Assembly: GCF_016805985.1 (NCBI RefSeq)
Contig: NZ_CP017661.1
Coordinates: 1,922,001-1,986,000, forward strand
Source of the DNA: Microbacterium sp. JZ31
Lineage (GTDB): Bacteria > Actinomycetota > Actinomycetes > Actinomycetales > Microbacteriaceae
Reading direction: 5' to 3'
Length of the DNA: 64,000 nt
Made by a program: the position numbers and the translations under genes. The first letter of the stretch is position 1. Each line of letters starts with the position of its first letter. Under the pieces are notes generated by a model. The model saw only the letters and a list, made by a program, of their open reading frames with translations. It was not told the origin of the DNA and searched no databases. Shown piece after piece: positions 9,003-18,377 of the stretch.

Positions 9003-9528
9003 GCGCCCAGCGTTCCGGATCGGGCAGTTTCTGAAGCGAGGATCAGGATGGTGGGGAGAATCCTTGCCCGCGGTCGACGCTGTGGACGACTCACCCCGGC
9101 CGCATACAGGATCGGGCGCCCGGCCGCAGGCTCATCGTTCCCAGCAGCCCCCGTCCAACACACCGCGCCTGCACGCGGGCGGCGCGGCCCTCTTATGCAC
9201 GCGCTCGCCCTCGACCGCGGAGACCCACGCGACGGCCGCGCACAGGCTCGAACGCCCGGCCGCAGGCTCAGCCGTCACACCAGCGGGCATCCGCCACATC
9301 GAGCCTGCACGCGGGCGCTGAGGCGCGCGACGACGCCCGCGCGCCCCCACCAGACGACCCGAGCCACCCAATGGCCGCACACGGGCTCACACGCCCGATC
9401 ACAGGCTCATGCGTCGCATCGCCTCACATCCGCCACATAGAGCCTGCACGCGGGCTCGCGTCGCAGCGTCGGAGCACCGACTCGCCCACGCCGCAGAAGC
9501 CCGGCCAGGCGCCACCCTGAAGACGCGA
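9003..9528. other. non-coding interval between the AbiEi/DUF559 gene and ctaF
   Basis: About 526 bp with no supportable gene. Short open frames occur on both strands but have low-complexity Arg/Ala/Pro-rich products and no ribosome sites. The interval is filled mainly by three spaced copies of an 83-bp repeat (listed separately). The remaining sequence, including the two inter-repeat spacers, is unremarkable GC-rich DNA. Any promoter for the AbiEi/DUF559 gene must lie here; I could not identify it. Confidence 0.7.
9098..9455. repeat. three spaced copies of an 83-bp non-coding repeat
   Basis: Copies are at 9098-9180, 9234-9316 and 9373-9455, each exactly 83 bp and alignable without gaps, separated by 53- and 56-bp unrelated spacers. 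All begin GGCCGC, share GCCCG near position 21 and AGGCTCA at 31-37, and end in CCTGCACGCGGGC. Copies 2 and 3 also share CATCCGCCACAT before the end. In copies 2 and 3, CAGGCTC pairs with GAGCCTG 31 nt later, so each unit could form a hairpin. No protein is encoded. The origin is unknown. Confidence 0.75.
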
Positions 9529-9565
9529 AACGGCCCCGGTCGGACCGAAGTCCGCCGGGGCCGTT
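9529..9565 (-). terminator. terminator of the ctaCDF operon
   Basis: AACGGCCCCGG (9529-9539) pairs perfectly with CCGGGGCCGTT (9555-9565), and GGAC/GTCC extends the stem around a CGAA loop. It lies just past the ctaF stop on the minus strand. Confidence 0.85.
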
Positions 9566-9575
9566 CTGCGTCGCG

Positions 9576-10013
9576 TCAGCGGGCGAAGTAGCCGCGGTAG
9601 TACTCGTACACCCAGCCCACGATCGCGATCGCGAACAGGCCGAGCGCGACCGGGATGAGGAACTGGCCGACGGCCAGTCCGACGATCATGATCGCCGCGG
9701 AGCCCGCGAGCACGAGCGGCCACCACGACCAGGGGCTGAACTCGCCGAGCTCGGTGTCGCCGTCGTCGATGTCGGCGTCGTCACGGTCCTCCGGGAGCGC
9801 CACGCCGTGCTGGCCTTTGTGGACCACCTGGATGTAGAGCGCCACCATCGCGGACATGAAGACGCCGAACAGCAGCGCGGTCGATCCGACCCACTCGACG
9901 GCCGTGGTCCAGGGCTGGTCGGACCGCTCCAGGATGTTCCAGGCCGTGTAGACGACCGCCATCAGGGCGAAGAAGCCCGCCAGCAGCCACCAGATGCCGA
10001 TGTTGGAGCGCAT
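9576..10013 (-). CDS. ctaF: cytochrome c oxidase subunit IV (actinobacterial type)
   Basis: A 145-residue four-span membrane protein of the actinobacterial CtaF family, a small structural subunit of aa3 oxidase. Spans are near residues 5-25, 41-63, 98-115 and 117-137. An acidic loop (about 75-92) lies between the pairs, and a conserved GWVYEYYRGYFAR ends the protein. Its ATG overlaps the ctaD TAA by one base (TAATG), so it is the last gene of ctaC-ctaD-ctaF. A strong hairpin follows. The same gene is Rv2199c in M. tuberculosis. Confidence 0.93.
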   Translation of the reverse strand: MRSNIGIWWLLAGFFALMAVVYTAWNILERSDQPWTTAVEWVGSTALLFGVFMSAMVALYIQVVHKGQHGVALPEDRDDADIDDGDTELGEFSPWSWWPLVLAGSAAIMIVGLAVGQFLIPVALGLFAIAIVGWVYEYYRGYFAR

Positions 10014-11758
10014 TACTTGACCTTTCCGTCCGCAGCGTCGATCACCGGGGCGTCAGGCGCGTCCTTCGCCGGGCCCACGCCGACGGGGATGCCGGCCTCG
10101 GGGTGGTTCAGGTCGAACGCGGGACGCTCGCTGCGGATGCGCGGGATCGACGTGAAGTTGTGCCGCGGCGGCGGGCATGACGTCGCCCACTCGAGCGATC
10201 CGCCGTAGCCCCACGGGTCGTTCACGGTGATCTTCGGCGCGGAGCGCGCGGTGATCCAGACGTTCAGGAAGAACGGCAGCAGCGAGGCGCCCAGGATCAT
10301 CGCACCGACGGTGGAGAGCTGGTTCTCCCAGGTCCAGTTGTCGGAGTACGAGTAGTCCGCGTAGCGACGCACCATGCCGTCGACGCCCAGCCAGTGCTGG
10401 ATGAGGAACGTCATGTGGAAGCCGATGAACAGCATCCAGAAGTGCACATAGCCGAGGCGCTCGTTGAGCATCCGGCCGGTCCACTTCGGCCACCAGAAGT
10501 AGAAGCCCGAGAACATCGCGAACACGACGGTTCCGAACACCACGTAGTGGAAGTGCGCGACGACGAAGTACGAGTCGGACAGGTGGAAGTCGAGCGGCGG
10601 GGCCGACAGGATGATGCCCGTCAGACCACCGAACACGAACGACACGAGGAAGCCGAGAGCGAAGATCATCGGCGTCTCGAAGGTGATCGATCCTCGCCAC
10701 ATGGTGCCGATCCAGTTGAAGATCTTCACACCGGTCGGGACCGCGATGAGCATGGTCATCAGCGCGAAGAACGGCAGCAGCACGGCGCCCGTCACGTACA
10801 TGTGGTGCGCCCACACGGCCACCGACAGCGCGGCGATCGCGATGGTCGCGTAGACGAGGGTCTTGTAGCCGAAAATCGGCTTGCGGCTGAACACCGGGAA
10901 CACCTCGGAGACGATGCCGAAGAACGGCAGCGCGATGATGTAGACCTCGGGGTGGCCGAAGAACCAGAACAGGTGCTGCCAGAGGAGCACGCCCCCGTTG
11001 GCCGGGCTGTAGATCTCGGCGCCGAGGACCCGGTCCGCGGCTGCGGCGAAGATCGCCGCGGCGAGCACGGGGAACGCCACGAGGATCAGCAGGCTCGTGA
11101 TGAGCGTGTTCCAGGTGAAGATCGGCATGCGCCACATCGTCAGACCCGGGGCGCGCATCGTGATGATCGTGGTGATGAAGTTCACCGCGCCGAGAATGGT
11201 GCCGAAGCCGGAGAGGCCGAGACCGAGCATCCAGAGGTTGCCGCCGACGCCCGGCGAGAAGGTCGCGTTCGCGAGCGGCTGGTACGCGAACCAGCCGAAC
11301 GAGGCGGCGCCCGACGGCGTCAGGAAGCCGGCGACCGCGATGGTCGATCCGAACAGGAACAGCCAGAACGCGAAGGCATTCAGTCGCGGGAACGCCACGT
11401 CGGGCGCACCCAGCTGCAGCGGCAGGATCGCGTTCGCGAAACCCGCGAACAGCGGCGTCGCGAACATCAGCAGCATGATCGTGCCGTGCATCGTGAACAG
11501 CTGGTTGTACTGCTCCTTCGTCGGCAGGATCTGCATGCCGGGCGCGAACAGCTCGGCGCGGATGATCAGCGCCATGACGCCGCCGATCGCGAAGAACAGC
11601 ACCGATGCGATCAGGTACATGTACCCGATGGTCTTGTGGTCCGTGGAGGTGATCCACTTGACCACGATGTTGCCCTTCTGCTCAGTACGCGACGTGCTGA
11701 GCAGCGCGGCCTGACGGGGCGGGAGCGTGGTGGGGTGCTCCTGGAGTGTGGTCGCCAT
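10013..11758 (-). CDS. ctaD: cytochrome c oxidase subunit I
   Basis: A 581-residue, 12-span heme-copper oxidase core subunit that reduces O2 and pumps protons. Visible ligands are the low-spin heme histidine in MHGTIMLL (H91), the CuB/crosslinked His-Tyr motif [10 protein letters not shown], the HH pair in AHHMYVTG, and the heme a/a3 histidines in [13 protein letters not shown]-terminal PHNFTS-P region is typical of actinobacteria. The start is ATG 11758, sharing one base with the ctaC stop. The frame is open further upstream but only within ctaC. The gene is essential for aerobic growth unless cytochrome bd is present. Confidence 0.97.
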   Translation of the reverse strand: MATTLQEHPTTLPPRQAALLSTSRTEQKGNIVVKWITSTDHKTIGYMYLIASVLFFAIGGVMALIIRAELFAPGMQILPTKEQYNQLFTMHGTIMLLMFATPLFAGFANAILPLQLGAPDVAFPRLNAFAFWLFLFGSTIAVAGFLTPSGAASFGWFAYQPLANATFSPGVGGNLWMLGLGLSGFGTILGAVNFITTIITMRAPGLTMWRMPIFTWNTLITSLLILVAFPVLAAAIFAAAADRVLGAEIYSPANGGVLLWQHLFWFFGHPEVYIIALPFFGIVSEVFPVFSRKPIFGYKTLVYATIAIAALSVAVWAHHMYVTGAVLLPFFALMTMLIAVPTGVKIFNWIGTMWRGSITFETPMIFALGFLVSFVFGGLTGIILSAPPLDFHLSDSYFVVAHFHYVVFGTVVFAMFSGFYFWWPKWTGRMLNERLGYVHFWMLFIGFHMTFLIQHWLGVDGMVRRYADYSYSDNWTWENQLSTVGAMILGASLLPFFLNVWITARSAPKITVNDPWGYGGSLEWATSCPPPRHNFTSIPRIRSERPAFDLNHPEAGIPVGVGPAKDAPDAPVIDAADGKVK

Positions 11759-12681
11759 CAGTGGCCCTCTCCCTCGAGATTGCTGGTGTCCGGTCCGCCG
11801 CCGGTCGTTCCCGGCGCGTTGGACAGACGGTCGTACTCGTCGTCGATGCTGCCCGTCTGGCCGGCGGCCTCGAGCTCGTCCAGGTAGGCCTGGTACTCGT
11901 CCTGGCTGACGACCTCGACGTTGAAGAGCATCATCGAGTGGTACTCGCCGCAGAGCTCGGCACACTTTCCGGCGTAGGTGCCCTCACGCGTCGGCGTGAA
12001 CGACCACATGTTGTCGCGGCCCTGGTACATGTCCTTCTTGTAGAGGAAGTCGATGATCCAGAACGAGTGGATGACGTCGCGCGACTCGAGCTGGATCGTC
12101 ACCTTCTGGTCGACCGGCAGCACGAGCGTCGGCAGCTGCGACTGGTCGATGTTGCCGTCGGCGTCGGGCTGAGCCTGGATGCCCATCGTCCAGACGGCAT
12201 CGGACTGGTCCTCCGCCTCGCCGTTGTACTGGAAGTCCCACGCCCACTGCTTCGCGATGGCGGTGATCTCGACGTCGGGATCGGGCCACTGCGTCTCGAT
12301 CTCCGCCTGGTCACGCGCCGTGAAGGCGAACAGGCCGATGACGAGGATCAGCGGCACCGTCGTGAAGAAGATCTCGATCGGCATGTTGTAGCGCAGCTGA
12401 ACCGGCAGTCCGGTCTGGCCCTTGCGGCGGCGGTACACGACCATCGCCCAGAGCATCAGGCCCCAGGTGATGACACCGACGGCGAGGAGCACGATCCAGG
12501 AGCTGGTCCACAGCGACGCGATGCGCTCGACCTGGTTGGTCGTGGGGTCGGCCGCCTGGCCGTCCACCTCGAATCCGGGAAGGTATCCGTGCAGCTCGCG
12601 AGGAGTGCATCCGGCAAGGGCCACGGCTGCGGCGACGGCGACCGGGATCGCGGCCCAGCGGAGACGGCGTTTCGACGGCAC
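11758..12681 (-). CDS. ctaC: cytochrome c oxidase subunit II, lipoprotein
   Basis: A 307-residue CuA subunit that takes electrons from QcrC. A signal peptide ends in the lipobox LAGC (C25), followed by two spans (about 57-80 and 104-122) and the extracellular CuA domain. Copper ligands are H205 and the [12 protein letters not shown] block (C240, C244, H248, M251). I chose GTG 12681 because AAAGGTG lies 6 nt before it and the protein then has a clean MPSKRR-type signal start. An in-frame ATG at 12711 would add ten unsupported residues. It is the first gene of ctaC-ctaD-ctaF. Confidence 0.94.
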   Translation of the reverse strand: MPSKRRLRWAAIPVAVAAAVALAGCTPRELHGYLPGFEVDGQAADPTTNQVERIASLWTSSWIVLLAVGVITWGLMLWAMVVYRRRKGQTGLPVQLRYNMPIEIFFTTVPLILVIGLFAFTARDQAEIETQWPDPDVEITAIAKQWAWDFQYNGEAEDQSDAVWTMGIQAQPDADGNIDQSQLPTLVLPVDQKVTIQLESRDVIHSFWIIDFLYKKDMYQGRDNMWSFTPTREGTYAGKCAELCGEYHSMMLFNVEVVSQDEYQAYLDELEAAGQTGSIDDEYDRLSNAPGTTGGGPDTSNLEGEGH

Positions 12682-12716
12682 GAATTCACCTTTCGAACGT
12701 TGATGAGGCACATGCC

Positions 12717-12745
12717 AGTCTAGGGCAACCTCTCACCCGGTTCAG
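12717..12745 (-). promoter_or_regulatory. candidate promoter of ctaC
   Basis: On the minus strand, CTGAAC (12740-12745) and TAGACT (12717-12722) are separated by exactly 17 bp and placed about 36 nt before the ctaC GTG. The -10 fits TANNNT; the -35 is a partial match. Confidence 0.45.
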
Positions 12746-12771
12746 GACAGGCGCCCAGCCGATTCCAGATT

Positions 12772-12812
12772 TTCGACGCCTGGTAGAAGAGGTCTTCGAC
12801 ATGTGGTAGAAG
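12772..12812 (-). repeat. two 18-bp direct repeats upstream of the ctaC promoter
   Basis: TTCGAC-N3-TGGTAGAAG occurs at 12772-12789 and 12795-12812, a 23-bp period (about two helical turns). It lies 27-67 bp upstream of the candidate ctaC -35, where an activator would bind. TTCGAC is also the half-site of the palindrome upstream of ctaE. Confidence 0.6.
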
Positions 12813-12816
12813 CACA

Positions 12817-12855
12817 CGAAAGAGCCCCTCGCCGCGCGGGCCAGGGGCTCTTTCG
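12817..12855 (-). terminator. terminator after erpA
   Basis: CGAAAGAGCCCCT (12817-12829) pairs with AGGGGCTCTTTCG (12843-12855), a 13-bp perfect stem 8 nt past the erpA stop. The symmetrical A/T ends make it potentially bidirectional. Confidence 0.85.
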
Positions 12856-12863
12856 AGAAGGGC

Positions 12864-13235
12864 TCAGTGGAAGCTGTCGCCGCAGGCGCAGCTGCCCGAC
12901 GCGTTCGGGTTGTCGATCGTGAAGCCCTGCTCCGAGATCGTGTCCTTGAAGTCGATCGACGCACCGTCGAGGTACGGGATCGACATGTTGTCGACGATCA
13001 CCTCGACGCCGTCGAAGTCGACGGTCTCGTCGCCCTCGAGGTAGCGCTCGTCGAAGTAGAGCTGGTAGATCAGGCCGGAGCAGCCGCCGGGCTGCACGGC
13101 GACGCGCAGGCGCAGGTCGTCGCGGCCCTCCTGCTCGAGCAGGTTCTTCACCTTGGTCGCCGCGGCGTCCGTGAGGCTCACGCCGTGAGCGCGCGTGTCG
13201 GCGACGGAGGTGTCGGCGATGGTCGTGTCGGTCAT
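12864..13235 (-). CDS. erpA: iron-sulfur cluster insertion protein
   Basis: A 123-residue A-type carrier that delivers Fe-S clusters to apo-proteins such as the Rieske subunit. The three cluster cysteines are visible: C52 in GGCSG and C116/C118 in GSCACG near the C-terminus. The start is ATG 13235 with AAGGAG four bases before it. Single gene with its own terminator. It is near ctaC, as Rv2204c is near Rv2200c in M. tuberculosis. ErpA and IscA/SufA relatives are hard to separate, but the position and the short N-terminal extension favour ErpA. Confidence 0.93.
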   Translation of the reverse strand: MTDTTIADTSVADTRAHGVSLTDAAATKVKNLLEQEGRDDLRLRVAVQPGGCSGLIYQLYFDERYLEGDETVDFDGVEVIVDNMSIPYLDGASIDFKDTISEQGFTIDNPNASGSCACGDSFH

Positions 13236-13302
13236 GACGCTCCTTACGGGGGTGCGGTCCAGTGCCGCCATTCTATCGCGGCGGAATGGGAGACGGCCCG
13301 AA

Positions 13303-14697
13303 TCAGGCGTCGCGCGCGTTCAGGCGTCCTAGCAGGAGCGTCTCTGAGCGCACGGCGTTGCGGAACGTCTCGAGGTGCAGCGACTCGTTCGGGCTGTGGG
13401 CGCGCGCATGCGGGTCCTCGACGCCCGTCACCAGGATCTGCGCGCCGGGGAACTGGCGGACGAGATCCGCGATGAAGGGGATGGATCCGCCGACACCGAG
13501 GTCGACGGCGTCCTTGCGGTAGCCGTCGCGCATCGCCGCCCGCGCCTCGGCGACGGCCCATCCGCTCGTGTCCACGAGGAAGCCGTCGCCCAGGTCGATG
13601 TCGCTGAACGACAGCTCGGCCCCGAACGGCGCGTGCGCGCGCAGGTGCCGCTCGATCGCGGCGTAGGCCTCGCGCGCGTCCTGCCCGGGCGCGACGCGCG
13701 CGCTGACCACCACGGTCACCTCGGGCGACAGGGTGTTCGACGCGGCCGCGACGCTCGTGAAGTCGATGCCGGTCACGGTGATCGACGGCTTGTTCCAGAT
13801 GCGCGACAGGATGGTGCCCTCGCCGATGGGCTGGACGCCGTCGGGCAGACCGGCCTCCTCGCGCAGCGTCGCCTCGCTGTACTCCGGCGTCTCGGCCTCG
13901 CGCACCGTGAGCCCCTCGACCGCCACGGCACCCGTGTCGGTCCACAGCGTCGACAGCAGCTTGATCGTGGCGAGCATGGCGTCCGGCACCGCTCCCCCGA
14001 ACATCCCCGAGTGCGAGGCGTGCTCGAGGGTGCGAACCGTGAGGTGGAACTTCGCGTTGCCGCGCAGCGACACCGTGACGGCCGGCGTCTCGGAGTCCCA
14101 GTTGCCCGAGTCGGCCACGACGATGACGTCGCTGCGCATGGCGTCCGCGTTGTCGGAGAGGAACTGCCCGAACGAGCGGGAGCCGAACTCCTCCTCGCCC
14201 TCGATGAACAGCACGATGCCGAGATCGAGGTCGTCACCGGCCACCTCTCGCAGCGCGCGCAGCGACGCGATGTGGGCCATCACGCCCGCCTTGTCGTCGG
14301 CGGCGCCGCGGCCGTACAGACGGCCGTCCCGCACCGTGGGCTCGAACGGCGGCGTCTCCCACAGCGCCTCGTCGCCCGGGGGCTGGACGTCGTGGTGTGC
14401 GTAGAGCATCACGGTGGGCCGGCCGTTGCGAGCCGCGCGCGTGGCGAGGATCGCGGGCTGGCCGTGCTCATCCGTGCCGGGGATCTGCGCCGTCAGGATG
14501 CGCACCTCGTCGAACACGCCCGTGCCCTCCGCGAGCTTCGCGACCTCGCGCGCGCTCCGCTGCAGCTGCTCCTGGTCGAAAGCGGGCCACGCGATGCCGG
14601 GGATGCGCACGAGCCGCCCGAGATCCGCGAGGGCCGACGGGATGCCTCCTTCCGCCGCATCGCGCAACGACTGATCCACAGGAGGCACCGAAGTCAT
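13303..14697 (-). CDS. M20 family dipeptidase
   Basis: A 464-residue M20/M28-type metallopeptidase, a cytosolic peptidase releasing amino acids from small peptides. Zinc and catalytic motifs in order are MLYAHHDVQPPGD, the bridging Asp in GRGAADDKAG, the general-base pair in FIEGEEEFGS, VVADSGNWD, the dimerisation-domain histidine in LEHASHSGMFGG and the late HAHSPNE segment. Length is normal for the family. The start is ATG 14697. No ribosome site precedes it, but a -10 (TAAGAT) lies 7 nt upstream, which fits a leaderless message. It is divergent from the DUF3043 gene. Confidence 0.9.
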   Translation of the reverse strand: MTSVPPVDQSLRDAAEGGIPSALADLGRLVRIPGIAWPAFDQEQLQRSAREVAKLAEGTGVFDEVRILTAQIPGTDEHGQPAILATRAARNGRPTVMLYAHHDVQPPGDEALWETPPFEPTVRDGRLYGRGAADDKAGVMAHIASLRALREVAGDDLDLGIVLFIEGEEEFGSRSFGQFLSDNADAMRSDVIVVADSGNWDSETPAVTVSLRGNAKFHLTVRTLEHASHSGMFGGAVPDAMLATIKLLSTLWTDTGAVAVEGLTVREAETPEYSEATLREEAGLPDGVQPIGEGTILSRIWNKPSITVTGIDFTSVAAASNTLSPEVTVVVSARVAPGQDAREAYAAIERHLRAHAPFGAELSFSDIDLGDGFLVDTSGWAVAEARAAMRDGYRKDAVDLGVGGSIPFIADLVRQFPGAQILVTGVEDPHARAHSPNESLHLETFRNAVRSETLLLGRLNARDA

Positions 14698-14704
14698 GCG
14701 GGTA

Positions 14705-14710
14705 ATCTTA
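14705..14710 (-). promoter_or_regulatory. leaderless -10 element of the dipeptidase gene
   Basis: TAAGAT on the minus strand ends 7 nt before the ATG at 14697, so transcription would start at or next to the start codon. No good -35 is visible. Confidence 0.45.
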
Positions 14711-14764
14711 GGTCGACCCCACACGTGATCCCGGCGTCCGCCGGGACGAATCAGAGGTGCAACT

Positions 14765-15355
14765 GTGAGCAAGACCCCGCCCGTCAACGATGGCGCCTCC
14801 CAGGGATCGGTCCTCAACGGAGAGGTGATCGGCGAGATCGCGACCGGCAAGGGCCGCCCGACCCCCACCCGCGCCGAGCGCGAGGCCGCCAACAGGCGCC
14901 CGCTCGTCGCGAACACCAAGGAGGCGAAGGCCCGCGCCCGCGCGGAGCTGCGTGAGCGTCAGGACCGTGCACGCGTCGGCATGGCCAACGGCGAGGAGAA
15001 GTTCCTGCCGGTCCGCGACAAGGGCCCGCAGAAGCGCTTCGCACGCGACTACACCGACGCCGGATGGCACCTGGGCGAGTTCCTGATGCCCGCCATGGTG
15101 CTCGTGATCATCATGACCTTCATCCCGCTGGACTTCTTCCAGTACTGGTCGTTCGTCGCGCTGTGGGTGTTCATCTTCTTCGTCGTCGGAGACATGATCA
15201 TCCTGTCGCGCACCGTGAAGCGGAAGGCCGCGGCGAAGTTCGGCAAGGACAAGCTCGAGAAGGGCCTGGGCTGGTACTCGGCGATGCGCTCGGTGCAGAT
15301 GCGCTTCATGCGCCTGCCCAAGGCGCAGGTCAAGCGCGGCCAGTACCCCGCCTGA
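14765..15355 (+). CDS. DUF3043 membrane protein
   Basis: A 196-residue protein of the actinobacterial DUF3043 family. The first 90 residues are polar and basic with the typical GKGRPTPTRAEREAANRRPLV block. Two adjacent membrane spans (about residues 112-130 and 134-153) follow, then a basic tail ending QVKRGQYPA. The function is unknown; topology suggests both ends are cytosolic. The start is GTG 14765 preceded by AGAGGTG. A strong hairpin follows the stop. Confidence 0.9.
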   Translation: MSKTPPVNDGASQGSVLNGEVIGEIATGKGRPTPTRAEREAANRRPLVANTKEAKARARAELRERQDRARVGMANGEEKFLPVRDKGPQKRFARDYTDAGWHLGEFLMPAMVLVIIMTFIPLDFFQYWSFVALWVFIFFVVGDMIILSRTVKRKAAAKFGKDKLEKGLGWYSAMRSVQMRFMRLPKAQVKRGQYPA

Positions 15356-15373
15356 TCCCTCCCGCTCCAACAT

Positions 15374-15410
15374 CGAACGCCCCCGAGCCCTTCCGGGCCG
15401 GGGGCGTTCG
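15374..15410. terminator. bidirectional terminator between DUF3043 and pyrD
   Basis: CGAACGCCCCCG (15374-15385) pairs with CGGGGGCGTTCG (15399-15410), and inner GCCC/GGGC extends the stem to a TTCC loop. It lies between convergent genes and can serve both. Confidence 0.88.
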
Positions 15411-15432
15411 ACGTATCGGATGACGCGAGCGG

Positions 15433-16464
15433 TCAGCGCCGGCCGGCGCGCAGCGCCACCAGGCCGCGGTTGATCTCACACGCCCACAGCGGTCCGCGGT
15501 AGAGGAACGCGGTGTAGCCCTGCACGAGCGTCGCGCCGTCGTCGAGGCGCTGCTGCACGTCCTCGGCCGTCTCCACTCCCCCGACCGAGATCACGCAGAA
15601 GTGGTCGGGAACCGCGGCGCGCACCGTGCGCAGCACGTCGAGCGCGCGCGCCTTCAGCGGCGCACCCGACAGCCCGCCGGCGCCCATGGCCTCGACCTCG
15701 GCCGCGTCGGCCCGCAGGCCTTCACGGGAGATCGTGGTGTTCGTCGCGATGATCCCGGCGAGGCCCTCCTCGACCGCGAGGCGCGCGATCGCGGCGATCT
15801 CGTCATCGGGCAGATCCGGGGCGATCTTGACCAGGACGGGCGTGGCGCCGGCCGCGTCGCGCACCGCGCGGAGCAGGGGTGAGAGCGTCGCGACGGCCTG
15901 CAGCCCGCGCAGGCCGGGCGTGTTCGGCGACGACACGTTCACGGCGAGGTAGTCGGACAGGGGCGCCAGCATGCGGGCGCTCGTGACGTAGTCGGCCGTC
16001 GCTTCGGCGACGTCCACGACACGGCTCTTGCCGATGTTCGCGCCCACCACCGCGCCGCGGCGGCGCAGGCGCGCGAGGCGGCGCGCAGCGGCCTCGGCGC
16101 CGCGGTTGTTGAAGCCCATCCGGTTGATGACCGCCCGATCGGCGATCAGGCGGAACAGACGCGGCCTGGGGTTGCCCTCCTGCGGGATCGCCGTCACGGT
16201 GCCGATCTCGACGTGTCCGAAGCCGAGGGCATCCAGCCCGCGCACGCCCACGGCGTTCTTGTCGAAGCCGGCGGCGACGCCGAACGGCGAGGGGAACACG
16301 CGTCCCAGCGCCTCGACCGAGAGCGCGGACGCCGGGCGGGTGAAGCGGCGCAGCACCGCCGCGACCGGGGCGACGCCGGCGGCGCGGATGGCCGCCATGC
16401 CGAGGTGGTGCGCGGTCTCGGGGTCGAAGCGCGCCAGGACGTGCCGGAAGAGGAGGGGATACAT
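15433..16464 (-). CDS. pyrD: quinone-dependent dihydroorotate dehydrogenase (class 2)
   Basis: A 343-residue class 2 PyrD: it oxidises dihydroorotate to orotate in pyrimidine synthesis and passes electrons to menaquinone. The N-terminal amphipathic helix (MYPLLFRHVLARFDPETAHHL) that docks on the membrane marks class 2. FMN and substrate motifs are FGVAAGFDKNA, INRMGFNNRG, the class 2 catalytic serine region NVSSPNTPGLR, ATNTTISR, and ISVGGVETAEDVQ. The start is ATG 16464, 28 nt after nrdR. It probably shares a transcript with nrdR and hisD. Confidence 0.95.
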   Translation of the reverse strand: MYPLLFRHVLARFDPETAHHLGMAAIRAAGVAPVAAVLRRFTRPASALSVEALGRVFPSPFGVAAGFDKNAVGVRGLDALGFGHVEIGTVTAIPQEGNPRPRLFRLIADRAVINRMGFNNRGAEAAARRLARLRRRGAVVGANIGKSRVVDVAEATADYVTSARMLAPLSDYLAVNVSSPNTPGLRGLQAVATLSPLLRAVRDAAGATPVLVKIAPDLPDDEIAAIARLAVEEGLAGIIATNTTISREGLRADAAEVEAMGAGGLSGAPLKARALDVLRTVRAAVPDHFCVISVGGVETAEDVQQRLDDGATLVQGYTAFLYRGPLWACEINRGLVALRAGRR

Positions 16465-16492
16465 CCGCTCCAGGCTATCGGTCGGTCGGGCG

Positions 16493-16987
16493 TCAGTCCG
16501 ACTCGTCGGCGCCGGCCGCGGCGTCGGCGAGCGAAGCGCGCGCGTGGTCGGCGCGCAGCTCTGCGATCGACGCCTCGAAGTCCTCGAGCGACTCGAAGGC
16601 CTGGTAGACGCTCGCGAAGCGCAGGTAGGCGACCTCGTCGAGCTCGCGCAGCGGACCCAGGATGGCCAGGCCGATCTCGTTCGCGTCGATCTGGCTGAGG
16701 CCGGTCTGCCGCACGGCCTCCTCGACGCGCTGGGCGAGGATCGCGAGATCCGCATCCGTGACGGGACGCCCCTGGCAGGCCTTGCGCACGCCGGAGATGA
16801 CCTTGTCGCGACTGAACGGCTCGACCGCGCCCGAGCGCTTGATGACGTTCAGGCTCGCGGTCTCGATCGTCGAGAATCGGCCGCCGCACTGCGGGCACTG
16901 CCGACGTCGCCTGATCGAGAGGCCGTCGTCACTCGTGCGGGAATCGATGACGCGGGAGTCGCCGTGGCGGCAGAAGGGGCAGTGCAT
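16493..16987 (-). CDS. nrdR: transcriptional repressor NrdR
   Basis: A 164-residue regulator of ribonucleotide reductase genes. The N-terminal zinc ribbon carries CPFC (3-6) and CPQC (31-34), followed by the basic RRRRQ segment. The ATP-cone domain covers about residues 46-136, with KRSG--EPFSR-K and [11 protein letters not shown]. It binds ATP/dATP and NrdR boxes near nrd genes; no nrd gene and no NrdR box was seen in this window. It starts 11 nt after the hisD stop. Confidence 0.96.
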   Translation of the reverse strand: MHCPFCRHGDSRVIDSRTSDDGLSIRRRRQCPQCGGRFSTIETASLNVIKRSGAVEPFSRDKVISGVRKACQGRPVTDADLAILAQRVEEAVRQTGLSQIDANEIGLAILGPLRELDEVAYLRFASVYQAFESLEDFEASIAELRADHARASLADAAAGADESD

Positions 16988-16998
16988 AGCGCGACAGC

Positions 16999-18336
16999 CT
17001 ACGCGGCGGAACCCGGGAGATCCTGGTCGCTGGCGTCGGCGAACCGCGCCGTGATCGCCTCGCCGTGCGCGGGAAGCGCCTCCGCCTCCGCGAGCGCCAC
17101 GATCCCGCCCCGCACCTCGGCCAGCGCCGCACGGTCGTACTCGATGACCTGCTGCGGGCGCAGGAACGTGTGAGAGCCGAGGCCGGCCGCGTAGCGCGCC
17201 TGTCCCCCGGTCGGCAGCACGTGGTTGGACCCGGCGAGGTAGTCGCCGAGGCTCACGGGCGCGTATGAGCCCACGAACACCGCACCGGCGCTCGTGCAGC
17301 GCGCGGCCGAGGCGGCCGCATCCGCGACGTGGACCTCGAGGTGCTCGGGCGCGTACGCGTTGCTGAACGCCTCGGCGGCGGCGAGGTCGTCGACGAGCAC
17401 GATCGCCGACTGCTCCCCCGCCAGCGCGGCGGCGACGCGCTCGCGGTGCCGCGTGGCGCGGGCGACCTGCGCCACCTCGTCCGCGACGGCCTGCGCGAGC
17501 CTCGCCGACGGCGTCACGAGCACCGCGGAGGCCTGCTCGTCGTGCTCGGCCTGGCTGACGAGGTCGAAGGCGACGAGGCGCGGGTCGGCGGTGTCGTCCG
17601 CGATGACCAGGATCTCGGTCGCGCCGGCCTCGGAGTCGGTGCCCACCACGCCGGCGACCGCGCGCTTGGCGGCGGCGACGAAGTTGTTGCCCGGCCCCGA
17701 CACGACGTCGACCGGGTCGAGGTCCAGCGAGGCGACGCCGTGCGCCAGTGCGCCGATCGCGCCTGCTCCGCCCATCGCGTAGACCTCGTCGACGCCGAGC
17801 AGTCCCGCGGCGGCGAGGATCGTCGGGTGGACCCTGCCGTCCTGGTCGCGCTGCGCGGGCGAGGCGAGCGCGACGCTGCCGACCCCCGCGACCTGCGCGG
17901 GCACGACGTTCATCACGACGCTGGAGGGGTAGACGGCCTTGCCTCCCGGCACGTAGACGCCTACGCGGGACACCGGCTGCCAGCGCTGCGTGACGCGGGC
18001 GCCGGGACCGAGCTCGGTGACCTGCGGGGCGGGGATCTGCGCGGCGGATGCCTCGCGCACGCGCCGGATCGCCTCCTCGAGCGCGCCACGGACGTCCGGA
18101 TCGAGCGACGCGAGCGCGTCGGCGATGTGCCCGGCGGGCACGCGCACGGCGTGACCCGTCACGCCGTCGAAGCGCTCGGACTGCTCGCGCAGCGCCTCCT
18201 CACCGCGCACGCGCACGTCCTCGACGATCTCCGCCGCGACATGCAGCGCCACGGCCCGGGCCTCTGCGGCGCGAGGGACGACGGCGAGCAGTTCCGCGGG
18301 ACGGAGCGAACGTCCGCGGAGATCGATGGTGCGCAT
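16999..18336 (-). CDS. hisD: histidinol dehydrogenase
   Basis: A 445-residue enzyme that oxidises histidinol to histidine with two NAD+. Family motifs in order are [49 protein letters not shown], the zinc-ligand region [22 protein letters not shown] and [14 protein letters not shown]. No other his genes follow here; instead nrdR lies 11 nt downstream on the same strand, an unusual partner. Initiates at ATG 18336. Confidence 0.96.
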   Translation of the reverse strand: MRTIDLRGRSLRPAELLAVVPRAAEARAVALHVAAEIVEDVRVRGEEALREQSERFDGVTGHAVRVPAGHIADALASLDPDVRGALEEAIRRVREASAAQIPAPQVTELGPGARVTQRWQPVSRVGVYVPGGKAVYPSSVVMNVVPAQVAGVGSVALASPAQRDQDGRVHPTILAAAGLLGVDEVYAMGGAGAIGALAHGVASLDLDPVDVVSGPGNNFVAAAKRAVAGVVGTDSEAGATEILVIADDTADPRLVAFDLVSQAEHDEQASAVLVTPSARLAQAVADEVAQVARATRHRERVAAALAGEQSAIVLVDDLAAAEAFSNAYAPEHLEVHVADAAASAARCTSAGAVFVGSYAPVSLGDYLAGSNHVLPTGGQARYAAGLGSHTFLRPQQVIEYDRAALAEVRGGIVALAEAEALPAHGEAITARFADASDQDLPGSAA

Positions 18337-18377
18337 CCCTCTATTCTGTCAGCCGCACCCTCGGGTGATGCTCGGTG

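Noticed and set aside
9098..9455. CRISPR array
   Set aside because: Units are 83 bp and diverged in the centre, with only three copies and long spacers; no cas genes occur in the window.
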